A stretch of 64,000 bases of DNA, taken from Tubulanus polymorphus (Eukaryota > Nemertea > Palaeonemertea > Tubulaniformes > Tubulanidae). The notes beneath the pieces are model-generated. The model was not told the DNA's origin. It made no database searches and was given only the letters and a program-made list of their open reading frames with translations. The DNA lies in assembly GCF_964204645.1 (NCBI RefSeq), contig NC_134029.1:1993001-2057000 (forward strand), given 5' to 3'. Each line of letters begins with the position of its first letter. Positions within the stretch are counted from its first letter, which is position 1. The position numbers and the translations under genes are program-made. This document shows, piece after piece, positions 26,100 to 36,200 of this stretch.

Positions 26100-26254
26100 C
26101 ACAGTATGAAGATGTAACAACTAAAATCTGTTAACTAACGTTTTGGAAAGATGACTTCTAAAAGTATCCATCTTCAGACATGAATTCAAAATGAATAATT
26201 CTGAAACGTCATGTTAACAGATACCGGTATTTTATGTTGAATCTTCATATTGTG
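26100..26254. mobile_element. foldback element with hammerhead/Penelope-like core
   Basis: Long imperfect inverted arms (CACAGTATGAAGATG at the left, CATCTTCAT-type at the right, plus GTTAAC near the inner ends) fold on each other. The interior, read on the minus strand, has CTGAAGATGG, a stem, then CCAAAACGTTAG. This resembles the motif at 15196-15236. Confidence 0.5.
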
Positions 26255-26366
26255 AAGCTTTTATAAACTGCGACTGTAGTCTCCATTAAATTACCGATTG
26301 ACACCTATGTTATTAAAGGCTGAACCAGTTTTAAACAAGCACAGTTTTATCTATCACAGTTACCAA

Positions 26367-29215
26367 TTATTGAACCGGAGTTCGATTTATTTTACGGTTG
26401 TCTGATCTATTACTATCATCGGCGCGTGGTTCAAATTCATCCGTCAACAATTCAAACAAGAACTTCGTTAATTTCAGAATCACGACGTGTAACGTATATT
26501 GTATAACTAACGCTCCGAATCCTTTGTAAAATCCTAACATTCCTTCATTAATGAGGATTGATTTGAAACAGTCGATCGCTCCCTCGTACGAAGTATTTAT
26601 CGGAATGACACCGAGTCCGATATCCGTGTTATCAATAATCGTACGCGTTCCCTGAACGTGCAGTCTATGTACGACTGTCTCTAGCGGATACAACATCACA
26701 TCGGCGCAAATACTGCCGGAAAATGTGGCAAGAAGTTCGGGAAAATAGCGGTCATACATCGATTTCACCGGTTCAGAATCTCCGCGATCAGAATCCTAGA
26801 AAATAGATGAATTAATGTACATGATTTATAAAATGAGGACGCTGGATGGATAACTTGATTGGAACAACACCCATTGCTTAAAGGGTGTCGTCGAGTAAGG
26901 GTAATCGTTATGCTTTGACTTATCAAAATGACGACTTATACTTGTGAACATGAAATACACAAATTGGGGCTCAAAAATAGTGACAACATAAGCAAATTAA
27001 TCCGTATTTACTGATTGGACGATATATTTTTACTCAATATTAATCCTTACCTCTTTCATTTCATTGTGAAGAAATGTCATCATAGTATATTGAGCTACTG
27101 ATTTAATCATGTAATGACCGAGTCCGTACATTACTGACGGTATCAGAAGTTTCCATATCGGCAGTAATCGCGTAGTTTGAGCGACGCCAAATCCGCAAAG
27201 ACGAGAAAATCCTTCTTTCACACAATCTAAAACTCCAGGACGTTCGCTGGCTATTTCACTCTGAAATTATCATAACATACATCATACAAATTCAATAAGG
27301 AGCCATTAGTGTTCAACTTTCCAACTGTTTTCTTCTGATATTGAGCTAATTCAATACTGAAAAGATACGTAGACGCAATTCTTATGATTTCAAACCTCAG
27401 TTTATCCATGAATGAATACAATTTTAAACATTATGTTCTTTAGGAAGGAAAGGCATAAACATACACATACTCAGGGGCAGATCAGTTTTCCTGTGCTTTT
27501 TTGAAAAACAACAGTAAATTTCTAGGGCCGATATTTTCACCCACATCAATTTATAGGAACAGCAAACTATACATACCAGTACATATTCTCTTAAATGTCA
27601 CCCGAATGCCTAAAATTGCATCAAAATGCCCAGAAATTTCCGAATTTCTAGACCCCTGTCTTGGTTTGAGTGATACTTGCCAGTATGCCATTTTCATTTC
27701 TTTACACTCGTGTTAAAGTCCACCCCTGCATCCCCCATGATACTTTTTCAATGGTTGTCGATTCCGATCAATATGAGATATAAAACCACAAACCTGTACG
27801 GTTTCAATGAGACTGGCTGCGAAGAATGGCGTCGTGATGAGATAAGTCAGTCTATATGAAATATAAAATCAATTTGATCAAGCGCACATTATACAGAATA
27901 TTTCATTTATATCAACAGACATGCTTTTCTTACCCTTTCAGTATTATATGCTGACCAAGTTTTTTCAGTGAAGTATGTCTAGTCACCTCCCTGGATTGAA
28001 GGAAATAAAATTAATTAAAAACAACCATTCAATTTGCATATCAATTTGTAGGATAAATTTGAAATACCTCGGAAATGGAGTAAATTCGCTAATTGCTGCT
28101 TCACTTACTAGTGAAATACCTTTCACTACGAAAACACTGCCAATACCCTTCCACAAAGTGGCTGGACTCTACATGAAATAATCGAAATAAAAGTGAAATC
28201 AAAGAAGTTCTAGAAACGAGGTATCAATTCTTTAGCCTTATACTTACTTGATTGCGTTGGAGAGTATAAATAACAGTGAACATTGTAAAAGGAGTCAGGT
28301 GATACCATTCTGAATCATGATGCACCTACAAATATACCACCAGATGATTTTGTTATTGGCCGATCAGAATTCCAGTTTTATCTTAGCCCGGGTTTTTCTA
28401 CTTATAGTTTATCCATGAAATTTGCTTCAGCGGATTTTACTACATTGGACAATCTGAATGGTGCCACAAGTTTTCTTGCGGCATACCTGAGCATGTACCT
28501 GCACACCCGGTCTCGTGTGACAGGGTTTTGTGCCGAGCCGAGTCCAGTAGGGATGCCATCAGGTTCGAAATCCCAGGAGAGAGAGGATGCACCTAGGTCC
28601 TGCACCAGTCAGTAACCTATCTGTGGTTTAGTTTCACGATCAGATATTTTCACAAACATCAGATTATAAAAGCTCACCACCAATGACTGGATAACTAACT
28701 ATAACTAATCCTGCCCTAGTAGCTTTTAGTACAAACCTGACATTGCCTTCTCAATGTTATACACGGATGTGAAAGTAGGTTTTCAGCGAAAACACTGAAA
28801 AAGACAGAAACAAAAGATTTCAGGGATATTCAAAAAACCACCATGAGGCCGAGGGGTTCGACCCACCGGGACAGAGAATTGGGTGGGGCCCGACCAAAAA
28901 GCATGTAATTCTACCCCAGACAACCACCCAGCTAAATAATTTACCTGGAAAGACCGATTCCAAGTCCAGCAAATCTCTGCATTTGTTCTGAAATATTAAA
29001 ATACAGTTATCAACGGTCAGTTTCAAACTGGACGCAGGTTACCCAGACTAATCAACTCGGTATATTTTACCTAATTGATGTCGTTTAGGAGCCGCTGAGT
29101 CGAGCTGACGCAGAATGTTATTTTCAGCCATTACTTCAGTTTCATGCTGATCGGATAATCTGTTAATTGGGTAACGATTAACGCGTTCGACTGCAGGAAC
29201 CCGATCTGAAACCAT
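26367..29215 (-). CDS. SLC25A46: SLC25A46-type mitochondrial outer-membrane carrier protein, 392 aa
   Basis: Nine minus-strand exons join in frame: 29215-29071, 28987-28945, 28794-28737, 28325-28248, 28168-28068, 27990-27934, 27851-27794, 27260-27051 and 26795-26367 (stop TTA on plus, TAA in sense). The ATG at 29215 gives a 48-residue N-terminal segment before [10 protein letters not shown]. That is shorter than vertebrate proteins of about 418 aa, and an upstream exon cannot be excluded. Family landmarks run in order: [76 protein letters not shown] and [19 protein letters not shown]25A46 is a degenerate SLC25-family member that, in vertebrates, acts in mitochondrial fission, cristae shape and lipid handling, not in known transport. 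It is divergent from ADAL. Confidence 0.92.
28500..28615 (+). repeat. possible SINE/tRNA-derived fragment in SLC25A46 intron
   Basis: Carries a B-box-like GGTTCGAAATCCC preceded by a weakly A-box-like region. It is non-coding and lies in an intron on the opposite strand. Low confidence because no family comparison is possible here. Confidence 0.2.
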
Positions 29216-29252
29216 CCGTGTTACTGTCAAAAACAGGATAGAGCTAACCTAG

Positions 29253-29420
29253 ACCGTCAAGTGCTGCCACTAGATTTATCAATAGCGGTGAACATGTGAA
29301 CTAACTCACCACACAATATTCCTACTGCGGCGCGCAAGTACTAACTAGATTGCCAGTGTCGACTAACGTTAGTGCATGGAAATTCCGCTAACGACGAGCA
29401 TAGCGGCAGCACCTTACGGT
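29253..29420. mobile_element. 168 bp inverted-repeat element, copy 1
   Basis: Terminal inverted repeats ACCGTCAAGTGCTGCC and (in reverse complement) ACCGTAAGGTGCTGCC match at 14 of 16 positions. The interior shares CACAATATTCCT, TAGCGGT and related stretches with the element at 32275-32404. It has no coding capacity. It lies in the divergent promoter region. Confidence 0.65.
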
Positions 29421-29664
29421 TCACCTATTCAAGAGCGGGGTGACTCGTTACCGGTATACCGGTGATTGAAAAATCTGGTTTTCGTCATGAAAGACCCCAG
29501 GGAAGATATTCATGAATGCTAGCAAGGCCGACCTACTCAGTCCATGAATTTGTAGTTTAAGGCAATGGGGGGGGGGGGTGTTTGGATTTCTAAATACGGA
29601 CCACCTGGTTTGAGCAATCACTGATGAAATCTACAGTTTTTAAAAACAATTCTTGCGTGCAAAT

Positions 29665-29740
29665 AATGAAATGACAGCGTTGGTAAAACGGTAGCATTAT
29701 AATCAACCACATGGTCCCGGGTTCGAATCCGAACTCTATT
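29665..29740 (+). repeat. tRNA-derived SINE-like sequence
   Basis: Contains a perfect T-arm/B-box (CCCGGGTTCGAATCC) and an upstream A-box-like stretch (GCGTTGGTAAAACGG) at tRNA-like spacing. The anticodon stem does not pair, so I do not call a functional tRNA. Confidence 0.35.
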
Positions 29741-29913
29741 TGTTCACATCTTCGAAATCCAGCTGAATTAATCACATCCTCGAAATTCGGGTCATGTTCC
29801 GCTTTAAAGGTTAGATGTGGACCCGGAAATAAAATGGCTGATTCCTTTAAATTTAAGGAGATTTTTACGTGAATTTTGAATAGATACTTTCAATGTTGTA
29901 ATCGGCATACAGT

Positions 29914-31850
29914 ATGGAGAGTTTCTGCAAGAATCTGCCGAAAATTGTACGTTCACATTGATTTGAATAGTTGGATTTCATGCTTGAAGCCGTCAGATGC
30001 GGTCAAAACATTCAATACAATTCAATCAACCAGCAGATTTATTGCTACAAAATTGACCGTGTCGCGACCATACATAAATTTAACTTCTTTTTCCCTAATA
30101 ATGATTATGATTGATGTTCCAGGAATTACATGCACACATCAATGGTTCAATTAGTAATTCTACAATGAATAAATTGATCGAATTGAAGAGACAAAAAGAT
30201 GCACAGTTTTCTGTAGAGCAATGGATGACTTGTATTGGGAAAGGGGAGAAACGCAGTCTAGAAGAGTAAGTAGATATTTTCTCTTGATACATCCAGTTAT
30301 CACTGAACTGATATTACCATCAATTTATTTATAACTTCAGGTGTTTTAAAATGTTCAAATTGATTCACCAGATCTCTGATAATGCAGATGCAGTTTATAT
30401 GGTAAATATTATATAGTGAGGATTGACTTTGTCTTTGAAGTTTTGTGAAATTATTCTAATTGATCGTTCGCACTGTAAACTCTGCCGTACTTAGTTGACC
30501 ATATACCCAAGCCAAAATTGAAGGTTTTACTAGATAGATTTGAGAAAAATTCACCAGCGAGTGATTTACTGATTAGGAGTCTACTGTATCTTTTTTGTTC
30601 CTATACATGGAATGTTATTCATTGCAGATTACTAAAGATGTAATAAGGGAATTTGCTGAAGATGGAGTGAAGTATTTAGAACTGAGGAGTACACCTCGTG
30701 AAGTGTCAACTAATAATATGACTAAGCGACAATATGTAGAATCAGTTATAAAAGCAATTAACGAATGTCAATCTGATGATAATTTGGATATCATCGTACG
30801 ATTGATTTTAGCTATCGATCGACGTAACGACATACAAGTGGCTTTAGATACTGTTAATTTAGCTGCTGAATTTAAACAACTGTCTCAGGGTATTGTAGTA
30901 GGAGTTGATATGAGTGGCGATCCGTCTGTTGGTGATGCCCGCTCTCTGATTCCGGCTTTTGAAGAAGCGAGGAAGCATGGTCTTAAGTTAGCTCTTCATC
31001 TAGCGGAGGTAAAGTATTCTTTAACAAACTCATAATATTCTTCCCGCTTATTGTTGTTTTATAGTTTTACTTTTTTTAGGTTCCAAACAAAAATACAGAG
31101 ACCGAAGCATTACTAGATGAGTTCACGGATAGGATCGGTCATGGAACGTTTTTACTCCCGGAAGATGGTGGTTCTGAAGCTATTCTCAAAACAGTTGTTG
31201 ATAAATCAATACCACTAGGTACTGAATGATTTCAGATACTTTCTTGTATGTAAAATTTGAAATATTTGATGATTCTGTGTATATAGTATAACTTGCTTAA
31301 TTCAGATCACCTGGGACTAGAAAATTTGGTCCAAATTACATGAAATCCAAATTATGTGTTCTCATTTGAATAGAAGTTACCTAGAGGGGACTGTAATTTT
31401 AGTCCGAAATAAGTGAAATCCGAATTAAGTGAGTTATACTGGACAATCAGATTTTACTTGAAATTTTTCAGAATTATGTTTGACGTCGAATGTGAAAGGA
31501 CAAACTGTAAAATCCTTTGATATTCATCATTTCAAGTTTTGGTACGAACGAAATCATCCTTGTGTTATATGTGTAAGTTCGATCATTGTTTTCCATTCAG
31601 ACCAAATCGCATATGTTTTTAGATGTCCGAGAGTCTTATTTAACTCATTTTTCAGACTGATGATAAGGGAGTATTTGCTACCAGTTTGTCCACAGAATAT
31701 CAAATAGCTGCGACAGCATTTTCACTTTCTAAAAAACAGCTGTGGGAACTTTCTCAATCGAGTATTGATTGTATATTCTCTGGTGACGATATAAAACTGC
31801 ATCTTCGGCAAAAGTTCGATAATATTAAAAACCAGTTAGTGTTTGATTGA
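29914..31850 (+). CDS. ADAL: N6-methyl-AMP deaminase / adenosine deaminase-like protein, 350 aa
   Basis: Seven exons join in frame: 29914-29946, 30123-30265, 30341-30401, 30628-31008, 31080-31218, 31472-31572 and 31656-31850 (1,053 bases, TGA). The short first exon starts MESFCKNLPKI and continues into ELHAHINGS, matching the conserved N-terminus of the family and fixing the start. Metal and catalytic motifs of the adenosine deaminase superfamily are all visible: His14/His16 (HAH), His203 and Glu206 (HLAE), His227 (GHG) and Asp288/Asp289 (TDD). Length is close to the vertebrate protein (about 355 aa). The ADAL/MAPDA branch hydrolyses N6-methyl-AMP to IMP in the cytosol, clearing modified nucleotides from RNA turnover. 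Specificity is taken from the family. Confidence 0.95.
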
Positions 31851-33138
31851 TGATTGATGAAATAGTGAAGCGTTTTTTAATTTGGAAATAAAAATCCCAG
31901 TAAGTAAATGTAGCGGTATTTGTTAATTTCTAGCATCAATACGAGCACCAGTACGGTGAAAGGATTATCTGAGGATTCATCTCTAACTATTTTCAAGGCA
32001 TACCCGAAATATTATATATAATATCGGATAATGTGTTACGATTGATGCATTCAATTCGTAGGAACCCACTTCGCGGTTGAAGAAGCAGAATTCGCTGGAT
32101 GTCTCAAATAATGACTGAAATATCAAACCCATAATAGAAATTGATAGATATGAAACATCGAAAAACGAATGAAAACTTCAGATTTACGATTTCCATCTAA
32201 AAATCATAAATAGAGAACAATTCGATTTTATTGCGTGGATGACGTTGCAGGTTGAAGCTAATCTTGATCGTTATGTGCTGCCCCTATTGATATCATTAGC
32301 GGTATACATTTGAAATAATTCGGCTGCACAATATTCCTCCTGTGGCGTGCGAGTAGTCAGTTAGTTCGCACATTCACCGTCAACGATGTGTATATGGGCA
32401 GCACCGTAAACGCCTAAGATCTTGCAATGATTCAAACAGACCATACAGTTTTTTTTTTATCGATAGCGTAATTGTCATAAAGAACCAAAGACTTTATATC
32501 AAAAATAAGAAACTTTTAACACGTTGACGATAGAATTTCAAGAATTGGTAAGGCGGTTTACATATGCTACGCATCCGTATGATCATTAACATATTAGAAA
32601 AAAATTAGTATTGATATATTATTGTATATACAGGTGAAACGTTTTATCAATCACCGAAAATTCGATGAATACATAGAACTAAGAGGCTTGATGAACTTCT
32701 CTACACACTATCAAGAAAGTTGGGGTTAAAGCGACGGAAATCGATCTAATTTTCAGCAAATCGCTTTATCAGCAATTTTCAGTCTTATAAAACGTGCATC
32801 ACAAACCCAGCTGTTTGATAATTAAATTCTAATTTGCCGAAGACAATCAACACTTGCCACTTCTCAATAGAGGTTCAAACATATGTGTCATCCGACGCTT
32901 TTGTTTAGAATTTTGAACACGAAATAAAAACTCATTAAAACCAAATTAATCAATTGGGTAAACAATGATGGTGAAACTGAAAGTGACGGTCAACATGAAG
33001 TTAAAATTTAGCTTAGCTCAGCGCATCGAAAAAATGAGAACCTGGTATAGCTGGTGCGCATGCGTAATGAAAAGCCCCTCCCAGAAGACAATAGTTCAAA
33101 AAATAATCTGTCAGTCGAGATGGTTTTCGGACTGCCTC
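31851..33138. other. non-coding region between ADAL and the giant gene
   Basis: AT-rich. Contains an inverted-repeat element (32275-32404) and a T-run near 32450. The last part is the upstream region of the giant gene. No gene is supported. Confidence 0.5.
32275..32404. mobile_element. 130 bp inverted-repeat element, copy 2
   Basis: GTGCTGCC at the left and GGCAGCAC at the right. The interior shares several blocks with the element at 29253-29420 (attagcggt, cacaatattcctcctg). It is a more decayed copy of the same family. Confidence 0.6.
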
Positions 33139-33147
33139 TATAAAAGG
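33139..33147 (+). promoter_or_regulatory. TATA box of the giant vWD/antistasin gene
   Basis: TATAAAAGG lies 61 bases upstream of the ATG at 33200. Initiation about 30 bases downstream would leave a 5' UTR of roughly 30 bases. A strong TATA box with a short leader is common for abundantly expressed, tissue-restricted secretory genes (general knowledge; expression here is inferred). Confidence 0.7.
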
Positions 33148-33199
33148 CTTCGTCTGAGTAGAAACTTCAGAACCGGCAGGGCATTTTGAAGAGCCAAAC

Positions 33200-33296
33200 A
33201 TGCCTATGTCCCGGTCACTCAGGCCTACTGGCCTAATACTAGCTATATTATGGATCGCCGCCGGTCAAACGTATGTCGAGGCTGGTCACAGAAGTC
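33200..33296 (+). CDS. giant gene exon 1: signal peptide
   Basis: The exon starts at ATG and encodes 32 residues plus one base. A basic N-terminus (MSRSLRP) is followed by a hydrophobic core (about residues 11-20, GLILAILWIAAG), typical of a secretory signal, with cleavage likely near residue 20-27. The donor is gtaagt. The nearby TATA box and the absence of an earlier in-frame exon support this start. Confidence 0.85.
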
Positions 33297-36200
33297 GTAA
33301 GTTTTGAAAAGAAGGCAATTTGTAGCAATTTTAGAAATAAAATTACATTCTTTTAGAATAGAATTTTACGGATTTCTTCCTAGCAAGATTTTCATAATTT
33401 CCTTTTGATTAAGCTATAATTGCAGACGCCAAAGAAAATTCTATAAGATCTTCTAGACTTTCCCGTATACGCGACAATATATGTAAATGTATGTTTAGGT
33501 TACTGCAAATGTACCGCATCTGGAGACCCTCACTACCTTACTTTTGACGAACAAGCGATTCATTTCCAAGGAGAATGCAAATATACACTGGCAAAGTCTA
33601 CAAATCCTGCAGATGTTTGTTACTTCGAAGTCGAAGTCAAGAACGAACATCGTAAAGGAAATCGGAAGGTTACGTGGACCAGGATGGTTGACATCCGATT
33701 CCGTGGAAACCTGTTCCGTATAGGTCCCGGTACTAAAGTTGCTGTAAGTTGAAATTTCACATTCGTCAAAAAATATACGAAAGAAATATTGCAAAAAGTA
33801 TTTCAATATGAATTTCATCGTTCTTATAATTTGTTAGCTATGATAGAAATTGTTATTCGAAGTTTGTTCTCATGAGAATATTAAGCTTTGTCTATTTAAC
33901 GCACACGGGTCAAGATTAACTTTCTCTTATTGAAAATTGTAAAACAGAATTCACTAAAATCTAAATAAATGAACAGGTAAATGGCATTGAAAAACAAACG
34001 CCTGTTTACAACATACCGGGAGTTCGAATTATCAAATCTGGTCGCCAACTCGTCATCGGGAACAGAAAATGCGGCTGCAAATTAACATTCGACGGAACAT
34101 TGGTTACACTGAAGCTGAAACGAAGTATTCACGGAGGTCGAGTACACGGTCTCTGCGGTAACTGTAACGGCAATAAGCACGATGATCTGAGGACCTTTGA
34201 GGGCATCGATGTCTCAACAAGTCCTAACAAATACGTGCTGATTGGGGACAGTTACTCAGTTCCGGATGATTCTGACCGACCTGTCGAGTGGTAAGATTGA
34301 ATTAAACATTTTCATGAAATACATATTCTTTTTACCAAAGGAAGGATAAAGCATAAAAGAAATTGAATTCCCACAAATTAATCAACGAATGAAAGTCCTA
34401 TATCGAATAAAGATAATTTCATATCAAACAAATGCATTTACAATAAAGATCTAATTGTTTTCAAAAAGGTGTCGCACAAAGACATACAAATCTCGATGCT
34501 CTGGTCGATTGGAATACCTGGTGAAAACAAAGAGTTATTGTGGACTAATCCGCAATAAAAACGGCCCATTCGGAGATTGTATCAGAAGCGGAAGAGTCAA
34601 CTCAAAACGCTACTACAAATTCTGTAAATTTGACGTTTGCGCTATGAAGGGTATGAAAAACCAGAGAAAGGCTGTGTGCGCCGCTTTGTCAGCTTTTGCT
34701 GAAGTTTGCGCTCAGGCTGGTTTCACCAAACGATGGAGATCGAAACGTTTCTGTCGTAAGTACTTACTACCCAAATTCATTTTCACTAGTATAAGTTTGA
34801 AGTAAGCTTATATGAAAGGAAAGTTTTCATCTTTATATCCACTCCCAAAAAGATAAAATTACCCATTACTTTTAGCAATTAAGTGCGGACGCAACCAAGT
34901 TTACAAGTCTTCTGCGAGCGGGTGTCGAAATACATGCGACTGTCCCTACTGCAGACGTAAAGCCTGTCACGAACCTAACAGAGATGGGTGCGTCTGCAAA
35001 TCAGGATACCTCTTCAGCGGTGATAAATGTGTAAAACGTCATCAATGTGGTTGTAAAAGTAAAAAAGGAAATTACTACCAGGTAATAAACCACGAGTATC
35101 TTTTATAACGATTGCTGCCCCCAACATAAACATTAATTTTATTTGTGGGTTAAAATGTATTTTCACGGTGCTGCAATCTTATTGCTTGATATGACTTTTT
35201 AGCTCGGGGCAAAATGGTACAGTAAGCAATGTTCACATTGGCTTCATTGTACTCTGAAACATGGCAAACCAAAAATCATTCATCATCGCGTCAAATGCCA
35301 TCGTAACGCACAATGTGGACTGAAAGACGGTCGCCACGCTTGTATCTGTAGAGAAGGCTACGTTGGAAATGGACTTCAATGCAAAAAAGGTACAATTATT
35401 ACATTTCTAGGAGCGCACTGTGTATGCATTAGAATAAAGTTAAATAACACAAAGGAACTCATCTCATTTATGTAATTCAGCTTGTCCAAGATTCGCCTGT
35501 CGTCGAATGTGTAAATATGGATACAAGATCGAATGTGGATGCCGTGTGTGCAAATGTAAACGTGAGTAACATTTTGGTTCAACGTGAAAATGTAGTATCT
35601 TTCAAAATTTTGAAATATTTCGTTGAGGAATAGATGAAAAAAAATTAGTTTGATAGAATTTTCAAGAACTCGAAGTGACGTCAATCTGATCATTGTCTGC
35701 GCACATGTTACCAAAACATATGTGGTGGAATTCAGTAAACATCTTTTCAGGTTCATAATTAAATAAACATTTATCACCATTAAGTGACAGGTTTTACACA
35801 ATGAATATCAATATGAACAAGATAGCTCAATAACAGATGGTACATCATCAATAGATTAATAGATTAACTGCGCAATAAATTTAGAAAAAATTTGGATACA
35901 TATCATGATAATTTAGTTAAAAAATTTTCAATATATACGTGATGAAATATTTGGTTCCTCTTTTAGTTTGATCTGTTCCACGAAGTGTTATTATAATTCT
36001 ATTCAATCTGCCATATCATGATAAAAACTATTTTCTTTTACAGGATGCCCAGAATTTAAGTGCTATAAGAAATGTCGTTTTGGTTACGTTCGTAATTCCC
36101 GTGGATGCCGTCAGTGCCGCTGTAACAAATGTAAGCCCCAAATCTATGAAACTTCTGATTATTCAAACATCACTTTATATACGTCAGTATATTGGATGGT

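Larger units (their letters stand above)
22987..26366. other. non-coding region between convergent genes
   Basis: PAL (plus) and SLC25A46 (minus) converge here. The region should contain both 3' UTRs. An AATAAA lies at about 23283 downstream of PAL. The only other structures I see are a small inverted repeat (23575-23615) and a foldback element (26100-26254). No gene is supported. Confidence 0.5.
29216..29913. promoter_or_regulatory. shared divergent promoter region of SLC25A46 and ADAL
   Basis: About 700 bp separate the two divergent start codons, so both promoters must lie here or in upstream non-coding exons. The region contains an inverted-repeat element (29253-29420), a run of ten G (29570s) and a tRNA-like sequence (about 29670-29735). 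I see no TATA box. The promoter role is inferred from gene arrangement. Confidence 0.5.

Noticed and set aside
29665-29740. A functional tRNA gene.
   Set aside because: The B-box is perfect but the anticodon and acceptor stems do not pair.
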